Below are positions 1 to 12,221 of a stretch of DNA of 64,000 bases, piece after piece. Within the stretch, counting starts at the first letter, position 1; every line of letters begins with the position of its first letter. The stretch spans positions 1,423,501 to 1,487,500 of the forward strand of contig NZ_CP016294.1 in assembly GCF_001704155.1 (NCBI RefSeq), read 5' to 3'. Position numbers and translations under genes: made by a program. The notes beneath the pieces are model-generated. The model was given only the letters and a program-made list of their open reading frames with translations. It was not told where the DNA came from and ran no database searches. The stretch is from Stenotrophomonas rhizophila (GTDB taxonomy: Bacteria > Pseudomonadota > Gammaproteobacteria > Xanthomonadales > Xanthomonadaceae).

Positions 1-1
1 C

Positions 2-199
2 GTGACCCGCCTGGGCCTGGCCTGCGCGGCCATGGTGGCGGTCCTGCTGGGCCTGCTGCAGCTGATGACCGACTTCACCGACATGGACAAATGGCACCGG
101 ATCGGCAACCTCGCGCTGCTGGTCGGCGGCGGTGGCCTGACCTACCTGCTGGCCCTGGTCGCCATGGGCTTCCGCCCGCGTCACCTGCGCGAGCATTGA
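2..199 (+). CDS. murJ: MurJ lipid II flippase, C-terminal fragment
   Basis: Only the last 65 or so codons lie in the window; the gene begins upstream of base 1. The piece shows two hydrophobic segments separated by a short polar loop and a basic tail, ending at TGA 197-199. That fits the end of MurJ, the inner-membrane flippase that moves the peptidoglycan precursor lipid II to the periplasmic side. The assignment rests mostly on position: in Xanthomonadaceae murJ directly precedes ribF-ileS-lspA-ispH. The fragment alone is too short and hydrophobic to be diagnostic. Confidence 0.7.
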   Translation: MTRLGLACAAMVAVLLGLLQLMTDFTDMDKWHRIGNLALLVGGGGLTYLLALVAMGFRPRHLREH

Positions 200-274
200 T
201 CCATGGGCACCCCGGCTATACTTCATGGCTATCCCTTGCAACGCATCGGTCCTGACGGGCCGGATTCCCAGTAG

Positions 275-1218
275 ATGACCAGGTTGTTCAGAAGCATCGA
301 AGGCGGGCCTTTGTTCCCGCACGGAAGCGTGGTCTGCATCGGCGCATTCGACGGCCTGCACCTTGGCCATCGTGCGCTGGTGCGGCATGCGGCCGCGCGT
401 GCCCGCGCGCTGGGCGTGCCCGCCGTGGCGGTCGCGTTCGAACCGCTGCCGCGCGAATACTTCGCCCAGCGCGAGCCGCCGCCGCGGCTGACCCTGGCCC
501 GCGACAAGGTCACGATCCTGCGCGATTTCGGCGTGGATGCCATCGGCCTGCTGCGTTTCGATGCGGCCATGGCGGCCATGCCCGCCGAAGCCTTCGTCGA
601 ACAGCTGCTGGTCAACCGGCTGGGCGCGCGGGAAGTGTGGATCGGGCCGGAGTTCTGCTTCGGCAACCGCCGCCGCGGTGACCTGGCCCTGCTGCAGGCC
701 ATGGGCGCCGAACGCGGCTTCAGCGCCGGCGAGATCGACCCGGTGGATTTCCACGGCGAGCGCATTTCCGCCACCCGCATCCGCCAGCTGCTGCGCGAGG
801 GCGATTTCGCCCATGCGGCTGATCTGCTCGGGCGCCCGTATGCGATCGGGGGCAGGGTAGTGCGTGGGCGCCAGCTCGGCCGTACCCTCGGCTTCCCCAC
901 CGCCAACCTGCGCTTCCCGAAAACGCCGGCCCTGGCGGGCATCTATGCCACCTGGGTGCACGGCGTGTTCGACCAGCCGTGGCCGTCGGTATCCAGCTTC
1001 GGCACCCGGCCGACCGTGGACGGGGTGGAGCCGCTGCTGGAGGCGCACCTGTTCGATTTCCAGGGCGACCTGTACGGTCGGCATATCCAGGTTGAGTTCG
1101 TCGCCAAGCTGCGCGACGAAGAAAAGTTCCATGATCTGGCGGCATTGACCGACCAGATGCACCGTGACGCCGATCAGGCCCGTCACATCCTTTCCGAACA
1201 CAGATTGCGAGCCACTGC

Positions 1219-1222
<4 letters not shown>
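275..1222 (+). CDS. ribF: Bifunctional riboflavin kinase / FAD synthetase
   Basis: Makes FMN from riboflavin and then FAD, in the cytoplasm. The N-terminal adenylyltransferase half carries the nucleotide-binding motif [10 protein letters not shown] near residue 22 (HxGH type). The C-terminal kinase half carries GFPTAN near residue 208. At 315 residues it is the usual length for the family. The start is ATG 275. The stop at 1220-1222 overlaps the GTG start of ileS by four bases, so the two are probably translationally coupled. First complete gene of the ribF-ileS-lspA-ispH operon. Confidence 0.95.
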
Positions 1223-4049
<2,827 letters not shown>

Positions 4050-4050
<1 letters not shown>

Positions 4051-4568
4051 TGGCCGCCCCGCGTCCGCGCCCGAGCGCGCTGGTGTGGCTGGTGCTGTCG
4101 GCCGCCATCATCATCCTCGACCAGTGGAGCAAGGCCTGGGTCCTCTCCAGCCTGCCCGAGTACCAGCCGGTGGCCGTCATCGACGGCTTCTGGAACTGGT
4201 ACCGCACCTACAACACCGGCGCAGCGTTCAGTTTCCTGAGCGACGCCGGTGGCTGGCAGCTGTGGTTCTTCACCGCGCTGGCGGTAGGCATCAGCGGCCT
4301 GATGGCGTTCTGGCTGTCGCGCACCCCGCGTGCGCACTGGCGCAGCGCCGTGCCGTACGCGCTGGTGATCGGCGGGGCCATCGGCAACGTCATCGACCGC
4401 CAGGTGCACGGCCACGTGGTCGATTTCATCCAGTGGTACGTGGGTGAGCACTACTGGCCCTCGTTCAACATCGCCGACGCCGCCATCGTGGTCGGTGCCA
4501 TCGGCATCGCGGTGTTCGGCCTGTTCGACGGCAAGGCCGCCAAAAAGGCGGATAATGCCAACCCGTAA
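4050..4568 (+). CDS. lspA: Lipoprotein signal peptidase (SPase II)
   Basis: Aspartic protease of the inner membrane that removes the signal peptide from prolipoproteins after diacylglycerol transfer. The 172-residue protein has four predicted membrane spans. Both catalytic aspartates are in the expected motifs: GNVIDR near residue 114 and NIADAA near residue 138. The first helix contains the typical DQWSKAW segment. ATG 4050 is used because it forms a one-base overlap with the ileS stop. The ileS-lspA order is widely conserved. Substrates in this window include several lipobox proteins (12675, 16872, 23715, 56685). Confidence 0.95.
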
Positions 4569-4601
4569 CCCACCGCCGGCCGCTGCCGGGAGACCTGTCT
4601 G

Positions 4602-5552
4602 ATGGATGTGCTGCTCGCCAACCCGCGTGGATTCTGTGCCGGTGTCGATCGTGCGATCGAGATCGTCAAGCGCGCGATCGAAACGCTGGGCGCGCCCATC
4701 TACGTGCGCCATGAAGTGGTGCACAACCGCTTCGTGGTGGACGACCTCAAGCAGCGCGGCGCGATCTTCGTCGAAGAACTCGACGAAGTACCCGACGGCA
4801 ACACGGTGATCTTCAGCGCCCACGGCGTTTCCCAGGCCGTGCGCCAGGAAGCGGACCGTCGTGGCCTGAAGGTGTTCGACGCCACCTGCCCGTTGGTGAC
4901 CAAGGTCCACTTCGAAGTGGCGCGCCACTGCCGTGCCGGCCGCGACGTGGTGCTGATCGGCCACGCCGGTCACCCGGAAGTGGAAGGCACCATGGGCCAG
5001 TGGAAGCAGGAAGCCGGCAGCGGCACCATCTACCTGGTGGAAGATGTGGAGCAGGTGGCCACGCTGGAACTCAAGCAGCCGGACAACTTCGCCTACACCA
5101 CCCAGACCACGCTGTCGGTAGACGACACCCGCGGCATCATCGAAGCCCTGCGCACCCGCTTCCCAACCATGCAGGGCCCGAAGAACGACGACATCTGCTA
5201 CGCCACCCAGAACCGCCAGGACGCCGTGCGCGACCTGGCCAAGCGCTGCGACCTGGTGCTGGTGGTGGGCTCGCCGAACAGCTCCAACTCCAACCGCCTC
5301 AGCGAACTGGCGCGCCGTGATGGCGTGGAAAGCTACCTGATTGACGGCGCCGACGAGATCGACCCGGCGTGGGTGCTGGGCAAGAAGCACATCGGCCTCA
5401 CCGCGGGTGCCTCCGCACCGCAGGTGCTGGTGGACGGCGTGATCGCGCGCTTGAAGGAACTGGGCGCGGGGAACGTGGGCGAGCTGGAAGGCGAGCCCGA
5501 ATCGATGGTGTTTGCGTTGCCCAAGGAGCTGAGGCTGCGCCTCATCTCCTGA
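4602..5552 (+). CDS. ispH: 4-hydroxy-3-methylbut-2-enyl diphosphate reductase
   Basis: Last enzyme of the MEP isoprenoid pathway, converting HMBPP to IPP and DMAPP with an iron-sulfur cluster. The 316-residue protein has the three cluster cysteines in recognisable contexts: RGFCAGV near residue 12, DATCPLVTK near residue 96, and [11 protein letters not shown] near residue 200. It also has the SSNSNRL substrate-binding motif. It starts 33 bases after lspA, with a GGGAGA-like ribosome site (gctgccgggagacctgtctg) upstream of ATG 4602. Last gene of the operon. SMAG palindromes follow it and could act in 3'-end processing or termination. Confidence 0.96.
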   Translation: MDVLLANPRGFCAGVDRAIEIVKRAIETLGAPIYVRHEVVHNRFVVDDLKQRGAIFVEELDEVPDGNTVIFSAHGVSQAVRQEADRRGLKVFDATCPLVTKVHFEVARHCRAGRDVVLIGHAGHPEVEGTMGQWKQEAGSGTIYLVEDVEQVATLELKQPDNFAYTTQTTLSVDDTRGIIEALRTRFPTMQGPKNDDICYATQNRQDAVRDLAKRCDLVLVVGSPNSSNSNRLSELARRDGVESYLIDGADEIDPAWVLGKKHIGLTAGASAPQVLVDGVIARLKELGAGNVGELEGEPESMVFALPKELRLRLIS

Positions 5553-5557
5553 TCGGT

Positions 5558-5617
5558 GTGACGACCAACGGTCGTCACCTACCGTTCCTGGCGTGACGAC
5601 CAACGGTCGTCACCTAC
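5558..5617 (-). repeat. Two tandem SMAG-type GTAG palindromes
   Basis: Two near-identical stem-loops at 5558-5582 and 5593-5617. Each is gtgacgaccaacggtcgtcac followed by ctac (GTAG on the minus strand). Arms are GTGACGACC and GGTCGTCAC around a short AA-centred loop. This matches the SMAG repeat class described in Stenotrophomonas maltophilia. Located just after the ispH stop. Confidence 0.85.
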
Positions 5618-5659
5618 CGAACGGTGCGTGCCTTTGCCGTTCGTGGCGGAAATCGCCCG

Positions 5660-5684
5660 GTAGGTACCGACCGTTGGTCGGTAC
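5660..5684 (+). repeat. SMAG-type GTAG palindrome
   Basis: GTAG at 5660-5663, then the palindrome gtaccgaccgttggtcggtac to 5684. Opposite orientation to the two copies at 5558-5617, so together they could form a larger hairpin between ispH and the peptidase gene. Confidence 0.85.
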
Positions 5685-5777
5685 GCTCTTTCGCACCGAA
5701 GACATGACCTTTGGCCATGGGGCTGCACCTCCCCGCAGGTCTAGCATCGGTCCTTTCGTATGCCGGAACCGTCTTCG

Positions 5778-7661
5778 ATGAAACTGCGTGCCGCCGTCCT
5801 CTCCGTGCTTCTCGCCGCCACTACCACCGGCGTGCACGCGCAGACACCCCTGCCGCAGGACGTCGCCTTCCCGGGCACGCTGCGCATCGACGTGGACGCA
5901 CGCGACATCGGCCGCCGCATATTCAAGGTCAAGGCCACCGTGCCGGCGCAACCGGGCCCGCTGACCCTGCTGTACCCACAGTGGCTGCCCGGCGCGCATT
6001 CTCCCAGCGGCCCCATCGACAAACTCGCCGGCCTGGTGGTCACCGCCAACGGCAAACCGCTGGCGTGGAAGCGCGACCCGTACAACGTGTACGCCTTCAC
6101 CGTGGACGTGCCGCAGGGCGCCAGTGAAGTCGTCGCCAACTTCAACTTCCTCTCCTCGCAGGGCGCAGGGCAGGGCCGCGTGGTGATGACCCCGGAAATG
6201 CTCAACCTGCAGTGGAACGCCAACTCGCTGTACCCGGCCGGCGTGATCACCCGCAACATCCAGGCCCAGGCCAGCGTCACCCTGCCGCCGGGCTGGGCCT
6301 ACGCCACCGCGCTGGACACCGAGCGCCGCGATGGCGACACCGTGGTGTTCAAACCCATCAGCTACGACCACCTGGTGGACTCGCCGCTGTTTGCCGGCCG
6401 CCATTACCAGCAGTTCGACCTCGACCCCGGCGCCAAGGTGCCCGTGCACCTCAACGTGTTCGCCGACGACGCCAAATCACTGGTGGCCAAGCCCGAACAG
6501 CTGCAGGCGCACCGGGCACTCGTGCAGCAGATGTACAAGCTCTACGGCGCACGCCACTTCGACCGCTACGAATTCCTGCTCGCGCTCACCAGCAAGCTCG
6601 GCGGCATCGGCCTGGAGCACCAGCGCTCCAGCGAGAACAGCGGCGATACCGGCTACTTCACCGAGTGGGACAAGACCTGGCTCGGCCGCGACCTGCTGCC
6701 GCACGAATTCAACCACTCCTGGAACGGCAAGTACCGCCGTGGCGCCGACCTGACCACCGCCAACTTCAACGTGCCCATGGGCGACAGCCTGCTGTGGCTG
6801 TACGAAGGCCAGACCCAGTTCTGGGGCCACGTGCTGGCCGCACGTTCGGGCCTGTGGAGCACCGACCAGACCCGCGACATGCTGGCGAACGTGGCGGCGA
6901 CCTACGACCGCGGCCGCCCCGGCCTGGCCTGGCGCAACCTGCAGGACACCACCAACGACCCCACCATCGCCCAGCGCCGCGCCCTGGCGTTCCGCAATTA
7001 CCAGATGAGCGAGGACTACTACTCCGGCGGGCAGATGGTGTGGCTGGATGTGGAAGGGAAGCTGCGCGCCTTGACCGGCAACAAGCGCAGCATTGATGAT
7101 TTCGCCAAGGCCTTCTTCGGCATGCACGACGGTGACTGGAACGTGAATCCGTATACGTTCGATGAAGTGGTCAGCACCTTGAACGGCATCGCCCCGTACG
7201 ACTGGGCGAGCTTCCTGCGCGAGCGTCTGGACGGCCACGGCCCGCTCATCGGCGGCCTGGAAGCGGCGGGTTGGAAGCTGGTCTACACCGATACCCCGAA
7301 CGACGCCTTCAAAGCGCAGGAAACCCGCGCCAAGAACACCAACCTGCTGTACTCGCTGGGCGTGGCGGTCACCGACGGCGGCGCCATCACCGACGTGCTG
7401 TGGGACAGCCCCGCCTTCAACGCCGGCCTGGCCCCGGGCATGAGCGTGCTGGCGCTCAACGGCCGCGTGTTCAAAGGCGAGGACCTGAAGGACGCGGTGG
7501 CCGCCGCCAAGACCGACAAGGCCCCGCTCACCCTGCTGGTGCGCAACTTCGACCGCATCGACACCATCAAGCTCGATTACCACGGCGGCCTGCAGTACCC
7601 CTCGCTGCAGCGCATCGCCGGCAAGCCCGACCGCCTGGCCGAGCTCTGGAAAGCGCGATGA
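5778..7661 (+). CDS. M61-family (glycyl aminopeptidase-like) metallopeptidase with PDZ domain, exported
   Basis: The protein has a signal peptide (MKLRAAVLSVLL... to VHAQ), an M61 N-terminal beta domain, and a zinc catalytic domain with HEFNH (HExxH) near residue 313. The likely third ligand is the Glu in WLYEGQTQFW. A C-terminal PDZ domain covers about residues 525-600. It probably acts in the periplasm as an aminopeptidase preferring small N-terminal residues; substrates are unknown. ATG 5778 is chosen because it starts the signal peptide directly. ATG 5760 would add six residues and neither has a strong ribosome site. The stop overlaps the start of the next gene by four bases (ATGA). Confidence 0.9.
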   Translation: MKLRAAVLSVLLAATTTGVHAQTPLPQDVAFPGTLRIDVDARDIGRRIFKVKATVPAQPGPLTLLYPQWLPGAHSPSGPIDKLAGLVVTANGKPLAWKRDPYNVYAFTVDVPQGASEVVANFNFLSSQGAGQGRVVMTPEMLNLQWNANSLYPAGVITRNIQAQASVTLPPGWAYATALDTERRDGDTVVFKPISYDHLVDSPLFAGRHYQQFDLDPGAKVPVHLNVFADDAKSLVAKPEQLQAHRALVQQMYKLYGARHFDRYEFLLALTSKLGGIGLEHQRSSENSGDTGYFTEWDKTWLGRDLLPHEFNHSWNGKYRRGADLTTANFNVPMGDSLLWLYEGQTQFWGHVLAARSGLWSTDQTRDMLANVAATYDRGRPGLAWRNLQDTTNDPTIAQRRALAFRNYQMSEDYYSGGQMVWLDVEGKLRALTGNKRSIDDFAKAFFGMHDGDWNVNPYTFDEVVSTLNGIAPYDWASFLRERLDGHGPLIGGLEAAGWKLVYTDTPNDAFKAQETRAKNTNLLYSLGVAVTDGGAITDVLWDSPAFNAGLAPGMSVLALNGRVFKGEDLKDAVAAAKTDKAPLTLLVRNFDRIDTIKLDYHGGLQYPSLQRIAGKPDRLAELWKAR

Positions 7662-8344
7662 ACCTGCGCCGCGACGTGCCGATACTGCTGGCGGCGGTAG
7701 CCGCCATCATCGGCGCGTCGCTGGATGGCGATGGCCGCTGGCTGCACTGGATCGCCAAACCGCTGGCCACGCTGCTGATAGCAGCCATGGCGTTCCGTAG
7801 TGCCGACCGTTGGTCGGCAACCGACACACCCTCCGCCCACCGCACCTACGCCCGCGCGATCCTGCTCGGCATGGCGTTTTCCTGCATCGGCGACATCGCC
7901 CTGATGCTCCCGTTCGACGCCTTCGTACCGGGGCTGATCGCCTTCCTGCTCGCCCACCTCTGCTACATCGTCGCCTTCCGCGAAGGGTTCAGGGCAGGGC
8001 AGGGATTGCTGTTCTCAGCCGCATTGCTTGCCGTATTCGCCGGCATCAACCTGGCCGGCCTATGGCCGCTGCTCCCCAACGACCTGCGCATCCCGGTAGT
8101 GGTTTACGTAGTAGTGCTCGCGCTGATGGCCACACTCGCCCTGGCGCGCGCATGGACGAACAACGCAGCAACCCCATCCGCACCCACAAGCGCCCGCTGG
8201 GCCGCAATCGGCGCAGTCCTCTTCGTCATCAGCGACTCCGTACTGGCCTGGGACCGCTTCGGCGGCGGCCTCCCAGCCGCAACCCTGTGTGTACTAGGCA
8301 CCTACTACGCAGCGCAATACTGCATAGCGCGCTCGGTCCGATAA
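7658..8344 (+). CDS. Lysoplasmalogenase, YhhN family, membrane protein
   Basis: A 228-residue protein with about seven or eight predicted membrane helices and the family signature GDIALML near residue 86. YhhN/TMEM86 proteins cleave the vinyl-ether bond of lysoplasmalogens or related lysolipids. The ATG overlaps the M61 peptidase stop, so the two are co-translated. The loop after the second helix (residues 46-56, FRSADRWSATD) is encoded by a SMAG palindrome at 7797-7819 that keeps the frame open. Codon use in the last 300 bases is less biased than in the housekeeping genes. Confidence 0.85.
   Translation: MNLRRDVPILLAAVAAIIGASLDGDGRWLHWIAKPLATLLIAAMAFRSADRWSATDTPSAHRTYARAILLGMAFSCIGDIALMLPFDAFVPGLIAFLLAHLCYIVAFREGFRAGQGLLFSAALLAVFAGINLAGLWPLLPNDLRIPVVVYVVVLALMATLALARAWTNNAATPSAPTSARWAAIGAVLFVISDSVLAWDRFGGGLPAATLCVLGTYYAAQYCIARSVR
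7797..7819 (+). repeat. SMAG-type palindrome inside the lysoplasmalogenase gene
   Basis: GTAG at 7797-7800 followed by the palindrome tgccgaccgttggtcggca (7801-7819). The same sequence type is intergenic everywhere else in this window. Here it lies within the reading frame and is translated as SADRWSA in a loop between membrane helices. Confidence 0.85.
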
Positions 8345-8455
8345 CGGCTCGCACGCACCTGGTGGGATGACTGGGGTCGAACGACTGGCATTACTGTCTG
8401 CATGACGCGGCCGTGGCGGCGGCTTTACCTGTGCTGCCGGCACGGCACGGCTCTG

Positions 8456-8511
8456 GTAGGGTCGGTTCCCAAACGACCGCCGACCCTGCCAATCACTGCT
8501 GTAACGCATGA
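8456..8511 (+). repeat. 56-nt GTAGGGTCG repeat, copy A
   Basis: First of five copies of a repeat exactly 56 nt long. It begins GTAGGGTCGG, forms a hairpin at positions 5-23 (GGTCG...CGACC with inner TT/AA pairs), and ends TAACGCATGA. It lies between the convergent lysoplasmalogenase and trehalase genes. Confidence 0.85.
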
Positions 8512-8540
8512 CCCCGGCCGGAGATGCGCTCTTCGCGTGA

Positions 8541-10157
8541 TCACTCCCCAACATCCCCCGCCGACTCACACCGCTTCCCTTCATCACACAACCGATCCAA
8601 CAACGCCAACGCCACCCCATTGCTCCACCCAAACCCATCCTGCAACGGATACTCACCGCCACCCCCACCGCCGGCTGAGCCATCCACGACATATTTTTCG
8701 ACCAGCTTGCCGTCGCGGTCATACACCGTCTGCACCGTGCGCAGGAAGCGCACCCCGATCTGCCGCGCCAGTGCGTCCTGCTGGTAGCGCTGCAACCCAT
8801 CTACTGCCACCCACTGCAGCGGCGCCCAACCGTTGGGGGCATCCCATTGCTGCCCGGTGTTCTCTGTGGTGGTCAGCAATCCGCCCTCGCGCACCAGCTG
8901 CACCTCCACCGCCTGTGCGGTCCGCTTTGCCTGCGCTGGGCTAGCCACCTGCAGCCACAACGGGAACAACGCCGCTGCCGTAAGGGCAGGTCGGGGCGTG
9001 CCGCGCTCCAGATCACGATCGGCATACCAGCCTTGCCGTTCATCCCACAGCAGCGCGTTGATCGCCTGCTTGCGCTGCTCGGCCAGGCGTTCGAAATCCC
9101 GCGCCACAGAACGTTCCCCCGCCGCACGACTAGCCCGCGCAATCGTCGTCTCAAGATGGAACAGCAGACTGTTCAGATCCACCGGCACAATCTCGGTGGT
9201 ATGGATGCTCCCCAGCTCCGCCGGATGCACCAACCACCGCGAACTGAAATCCCACCCCGATTCCGCCCCGGCCCGCAGATCGCGATACACCTGCGAAGGC
9301 GCGCGATCCGGCACCGTGGCCGCCGTCGCCAGATCATCCGTCCACGACTCGGTACGCGGCACCGCCCGCGCATCCCAGTAGCGATTGAGCAGGCTCCCAT
9401 CATTCATCCGCACCACACGCTCACTGGCGGTCCCAGGTGCCAGCCCTTCCGCCCCACGCATCCAGAACGCATGCTCGGTGCGCAGCTGCGGCAGATACCG
9501 GCGATACGCGTCATCCCCCTCATGCGTAGCCAGCAGATCCACCATCAAACTGAAGAACGGCGGCTGCGACCGGCTCAGGTAATAGCTGCGGTTACCGTTG
9601 GGAATATGCCCGTACTGGTCCAGCTGCCAGGCAAAGTTGTCCACCATGTCGCGCACCTGCTCCCAGCGGCCACTGGAGGCCAGGCCAAGCAGGGTGAAGT
9701 AGCTGTCCCAGTAGTACACCTCGCGGAAGCGCCCGCCGGGCACCACATACGGCTTGGGCAGCGGCAGCAGCGAACCACGCGGGTCCACGGTGTCGGTGGT
9801 CCGGGTCAGCACCGGCCACAGCCCCTCGATATGCGCGCGCAGGGTTTCCCCGGCAGGTGGCACGTAGGCGGCTGACTCCGTGGAAACGGTGAAGTGCGTG
9901 ACCACGAAGGCGGGCAGGGTGTAGCCGGGCTGCGCCTGGGCCTGCCCCCATCCCGCCAGCAATGCGTCGGCATCCAGTTTCGGCACCGCATCGGCGAACG
10001 TCTTCTGGTCCTTGAACAGGTGGGCGCGCTGGACCTGCTGGAAGAGGGGCTGCCACTGATGGTCAGGCGGCGCAGGCACAGTGACCTCGGCCGCAGCCGT
10101 GGTGGCGAACAGCAATGAGGCGATCAGCAGGCCGGGCAGGCGGGCACAGGGGGACAT
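8541..10157 (-). CDS. treA: Periplasmic trehalase (GH37)
   Basis: Hydrolyses trehalose to two glucose molecules. The 538-residue protein has a signal peptide (hydrophobic core LLIASLLFATTAAA). Both GH37 signatures are present: PGGRFREVYYWDSY near residue 162, and QWDAPNGWAPLQW near residue 450. A clear ribosome site (ggaggcc, seven bases before ATG) supports the start at 10157. Monocistronic, convergent with the lysoplasmalogenase gene and divergent from the secreted protein at 10387. Length is typical for proteobacterial periplasmic trehalases. Likely used for trehalose scavenging or recycling under osmotic stress. Confidence 0.95.
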   Translation of the reverse strand: MSPCARLPGLLIASLLFATTAAAEVTVPAPPDHQWQPLFQQVQRAHLFKDQKTFADAVPKLDADALLAGWGQAQAQPGYTLPAFVVTHFTVSTESAAYVPPAGETLRAHIEGLWPVLTRTTDTVDPRGSLLPLPKPYVVPGGRFREVYYWDSYFTLLGLASSGRWEQVRDMVDNFAWQLDQYGHIPNGNRSYYLSRSQPPFFSLMVDLLATHEGDDAYRRYLPQLRTEHAFWMRGAEGLAPGTASERVVRMNDGSLLNRYWDARAVPRTESWTDDLATAATVPDRAPSQVYRDLRAGAESGWDFSSRWLVHPAELGSIHTTEIVPVDLNSLLFHLETTIARASRAAGERSVARDFERLAEQRKQAINALLWDERQGWYADRDLERGTPRPALTAAALFPLWLQVASPAQAKRTAQAVEVQLVREGGLLTTTENTGQQWDAPNGWAPLQWVAVDGLQRYQQDALARQIGVRFLRTVQTVYDRDGKLVEKYVVDGSAGGGGGGEYPLQDGFGWSNGVALALLDRLCDEGKRCESAGDVGE

Positions 10158-10287
10158 GCGGGGCCTCCAGATGATGGTCCACGCACTTTACGGGCGGTCA
10201 CGTCAACGCGGGGTGGCTCGGGCTGAACCGTCGCGCCTCGATGCGCGATCTTCACGCAGTCAGACGAACCCGCTACCATCTCCCGTG

Positions 10288-10313
10288 GGCACGTCGCTGG
10301 GGAGCGTCGTGCC
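10288..10313 (+). other. Strong hairpin in leader region
   Basis: The arms ggcacgtcgct and agcgtcgtgcc around a gggg loop pair along their length with a single T-T mismatch. It lies 74 bases before the ATG at 10387, with a second small hairpin (ccggtc...gaccgg) at 10352-10368. It could be a 5'-UTR structure or a terminator for upstream transcription; no U-tract follows. Confidence 0.4.
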
Positions 10314-10386
10314 TTCAAGGATGTCGCTCATTCCAGTGTCGTTTGAGCCTGCCGGTCGGTGTGACCGGACTTCAGGGAGAGATCGT

Positions 10387-11991
10387 ATGCGCAGCACGTT
10401 GTTGACGGCGGTTCTGCTGTTCGCAGTGCCGGGTATCGCAGTGAGTGCACCACAGGAACCGGCCAAACTGGTGGCGACCCATGGCTATGCCTATGCGTCG
10501 TTCTCCAAGGGCGGGCGCGATGTACTCGTTGTCAGCCCGGTGGGCAGCAAGCGCGAGATCCGTATCGACATGGCGGCCGCCGTTCCGGCCGTTGCCAGCA
10601 TGCAGGCGCTGGGCATGTGGTTGCCGGCGGGCAACTATCGTATTACGGGATGGGGCTTTCTGCCGTGGAAGGACGGCCCGACCTTCGAGGTCAAGCCTGG
10701 CCGGGTCACGGATCTGGGCGACTACGTTGCCGTGAATGTGGGTGGTTACAAGACCGTGGTCGTCCCTCTCACCCATGACGAGCATCCGGGAAGGGTGGCC
10801 GCAGCGGCGCAACCGTTCGCCTCGCTGCTGACCGACCCCGTACCGCTCCGCCCTGCCACCTTGTCGCTGTCGCCGGCCATGGAGGCGGGTAATCCGGATA
10901 CCGGGCTGGGCCCCATCGTCAATCTGCTGATGGCCTATGATCGCAAGGTCAACAAGACGTCCACGATTGAAGCGCTGACATCGGCCAAGGATCCTGATGC
11001 GTTTCTCCGCCTGATCCGAACAGTCACCGTACCGGTACAGGACGAGCCAGCCATTCTCGCCGACGGCACCATGTATTTTCCTGCCGACTTCGGGCAGCTG
11101 CGCAAGCGCACGCGGGACGGCCAGTGGAGCAACGTCGGCATGGACACCGTGCGCAAGATCATGGCGGTGGAGGCGTACGACGGACGCCTGGTTAGCGGGA
11201 GCGATGACGGCTACATCCGCGAAAGCCGCGATGGCGGCGCCACCTGGGCCGAGCTCGCGGCGCTGGGCAGCATGCGCTCGGTTGTGGACATCGATCACGC
11301 GGGCGGCCGCTGGGTCGTGACCACCGCAGAAAATGCCGATGCTTTTGTACCAGGGCGCATCCCGCTGGCGCCGCGACTTCAGCCACCGGCCAAGGCAGTG
11401 CGCCTTCGCGTGTACGTCGCGCAGCGCGATGACCTGGGTGACCTGACGCTCTCCCGCGAGTTGTCGTTGGAGGGAAAAGACATGTGGGGCTGGCTGGGCG
11501 CGCAGGGACAACTGGCGGGCAGCGACTACTATCTGTTGGCGGGCAACACGCCGCAGCGACTCGATCTGGCCACCGGGCGTTGGAAGTCCATCGCGCCCAG
11601 GGAGCGGACGTCCTCACTACGGGTCAACCCTTCCACGGGGGTGCTCGCGGCGCTCTGGAGCCAGGGAGCCTTCTCGAAGGTCTATTACTCGACGGATCGT
11701 GGCGAGAGCTGGCAGCAGATCGGCCGGCCGCCCTATGTCATCCACGATGTGCAGATGGATACCGCTGCCACAGGCTGGGCGACTCGCTGGAACGTCAATA
11801 CCTGGGGTGGGGTCTGGGAGCTCTATGCCTATTCGTCGCAGAAGAACGACTGGGACATGACCGGCGAAGCGCCTTTCAACTGCAAACCCATGCGAGTGGG
11901 TGTCGAGGCACCGGTGCTGTGCGTGGCCGCCGATTCCAGCATCTTCGCGCTGCGGGATGGCAGCTGGAAGGTCGAGTTCTCCGCGCAGTGA
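10387..11991 (+). CDS. Secreted protein with Asp-box (BNR) repeats, unknown function
   Basis: A 534-residue protein with a signal peptide (MRSTLLTAVLLFAVPGIAVSA). At least two Asp-box motifs (SxDxGxxW type) are visible: SRDGGATW near residue 281 and STDRGESW near residue 437. Asp-boxes mark beta-propeller proteins such as sialidases and photosystem-stability-like proteins. No catalytic sialidase residues were recognised, so the enzymatic role is open. The start is ATG 10387, with the ribosome site agggagag six bases upstream; a longer upstream reading frame has no such site. It stands alone between trehalase (divergent) and tRNA-Thr. Confidence 0.75.
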   Translation: MRSTLLTAVLLFAVPGIAVSAPQEPAKLVATHGYAYASFSKGGRDVLVVSPVGSKREIRIDMAAAVPAVASMQALGMWLPAGNYRITGWGFLPWKDGPTFEVKPGRVTDLGDYVAVNVGGYKTVVVPLTHDEHPGRVAAAAQPFASLLTDPVPLRPATLSLSPAMEAGNPDTGLGPIVNLLMAYDRKVNKTSTIEALTSAKDPDAFLRLIRTVTVPVQDEPAILADGTMYFPADFGQLRKRTRDGQWSNVGMDTVRKIMAVEAYDGRLVSGSDDGYIRESRDGGATWAELAALGSMRSVVDIDHAGGRWVVTTAENADAFVPGRIPLAPRLQPPAKAVRLRVYVAQRDDLGDLTLSRELSLEGKDMWGWLGAQGQLAGSDYYLLAGNTPQRLDLATGRWKSIAPRERTSSLRVNPSTGVLAALWSQGAFSKVYYSTDRGESWQQIGRPPYVIHDVQMDTAATGWATRWNVNTWGGVWELYAYSSQKNDWDMTGEAPFNCKPMRVGVEAPVLCVAADSSIFALRDGSWKVEFSAQ

Positions 11992-12107
11992 GGGGAGGGG
12001 GCAGGCTTGACCGCCCTGCGGCTCGGTAGGGCCCGTTCAGCCGGCCGGGGCGGTTCCGCCAAGGCAGATTGACCCCCGGCGCCCACCCCCTTAGAATTGC
12101 CTGCTCA

Positions 12108-12183
12108 GCCGGAATAGCTCAGTTGGTAGAGCGGCGCATTCGTAATGCGTAGGTCGTAGGTTCGATTCCTATTTCCGGCACCA
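12108..12183 (+). tRNA. tRNA-Thr (anticodon CGT)
   Basis: 76 nt including the encoded CCA. The acceptor arms GCCGGAA and TTCCGGC pair perfectly. The D-arm has AGTTGGTAGA and the T-loop TTCGATTC. The anticodon arm is GCGCA-TTCGTAA-TGCGT, with anticodon CGT at 12141-12143 reading ACG threonine codons. An intrinsic terminator follows. Confidence 0.97.
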
Positions 12184-12193
12184 GATACACCAG

Positions 12194-12221
12194 AAAGCCC
12201 CGGCCTTGGTCGGGGCTTTTT
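12194..12221 (+). terminator. Intrinsic terminator after tRNA-Thr
   Basis: AAAGCCCCG (12194-12202) pairs with CGGGGCTTT (12211-12219) around gccttggt, followed by a T-run. Eleven bases after the tRNA CCA end. Confidence 0.9.
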
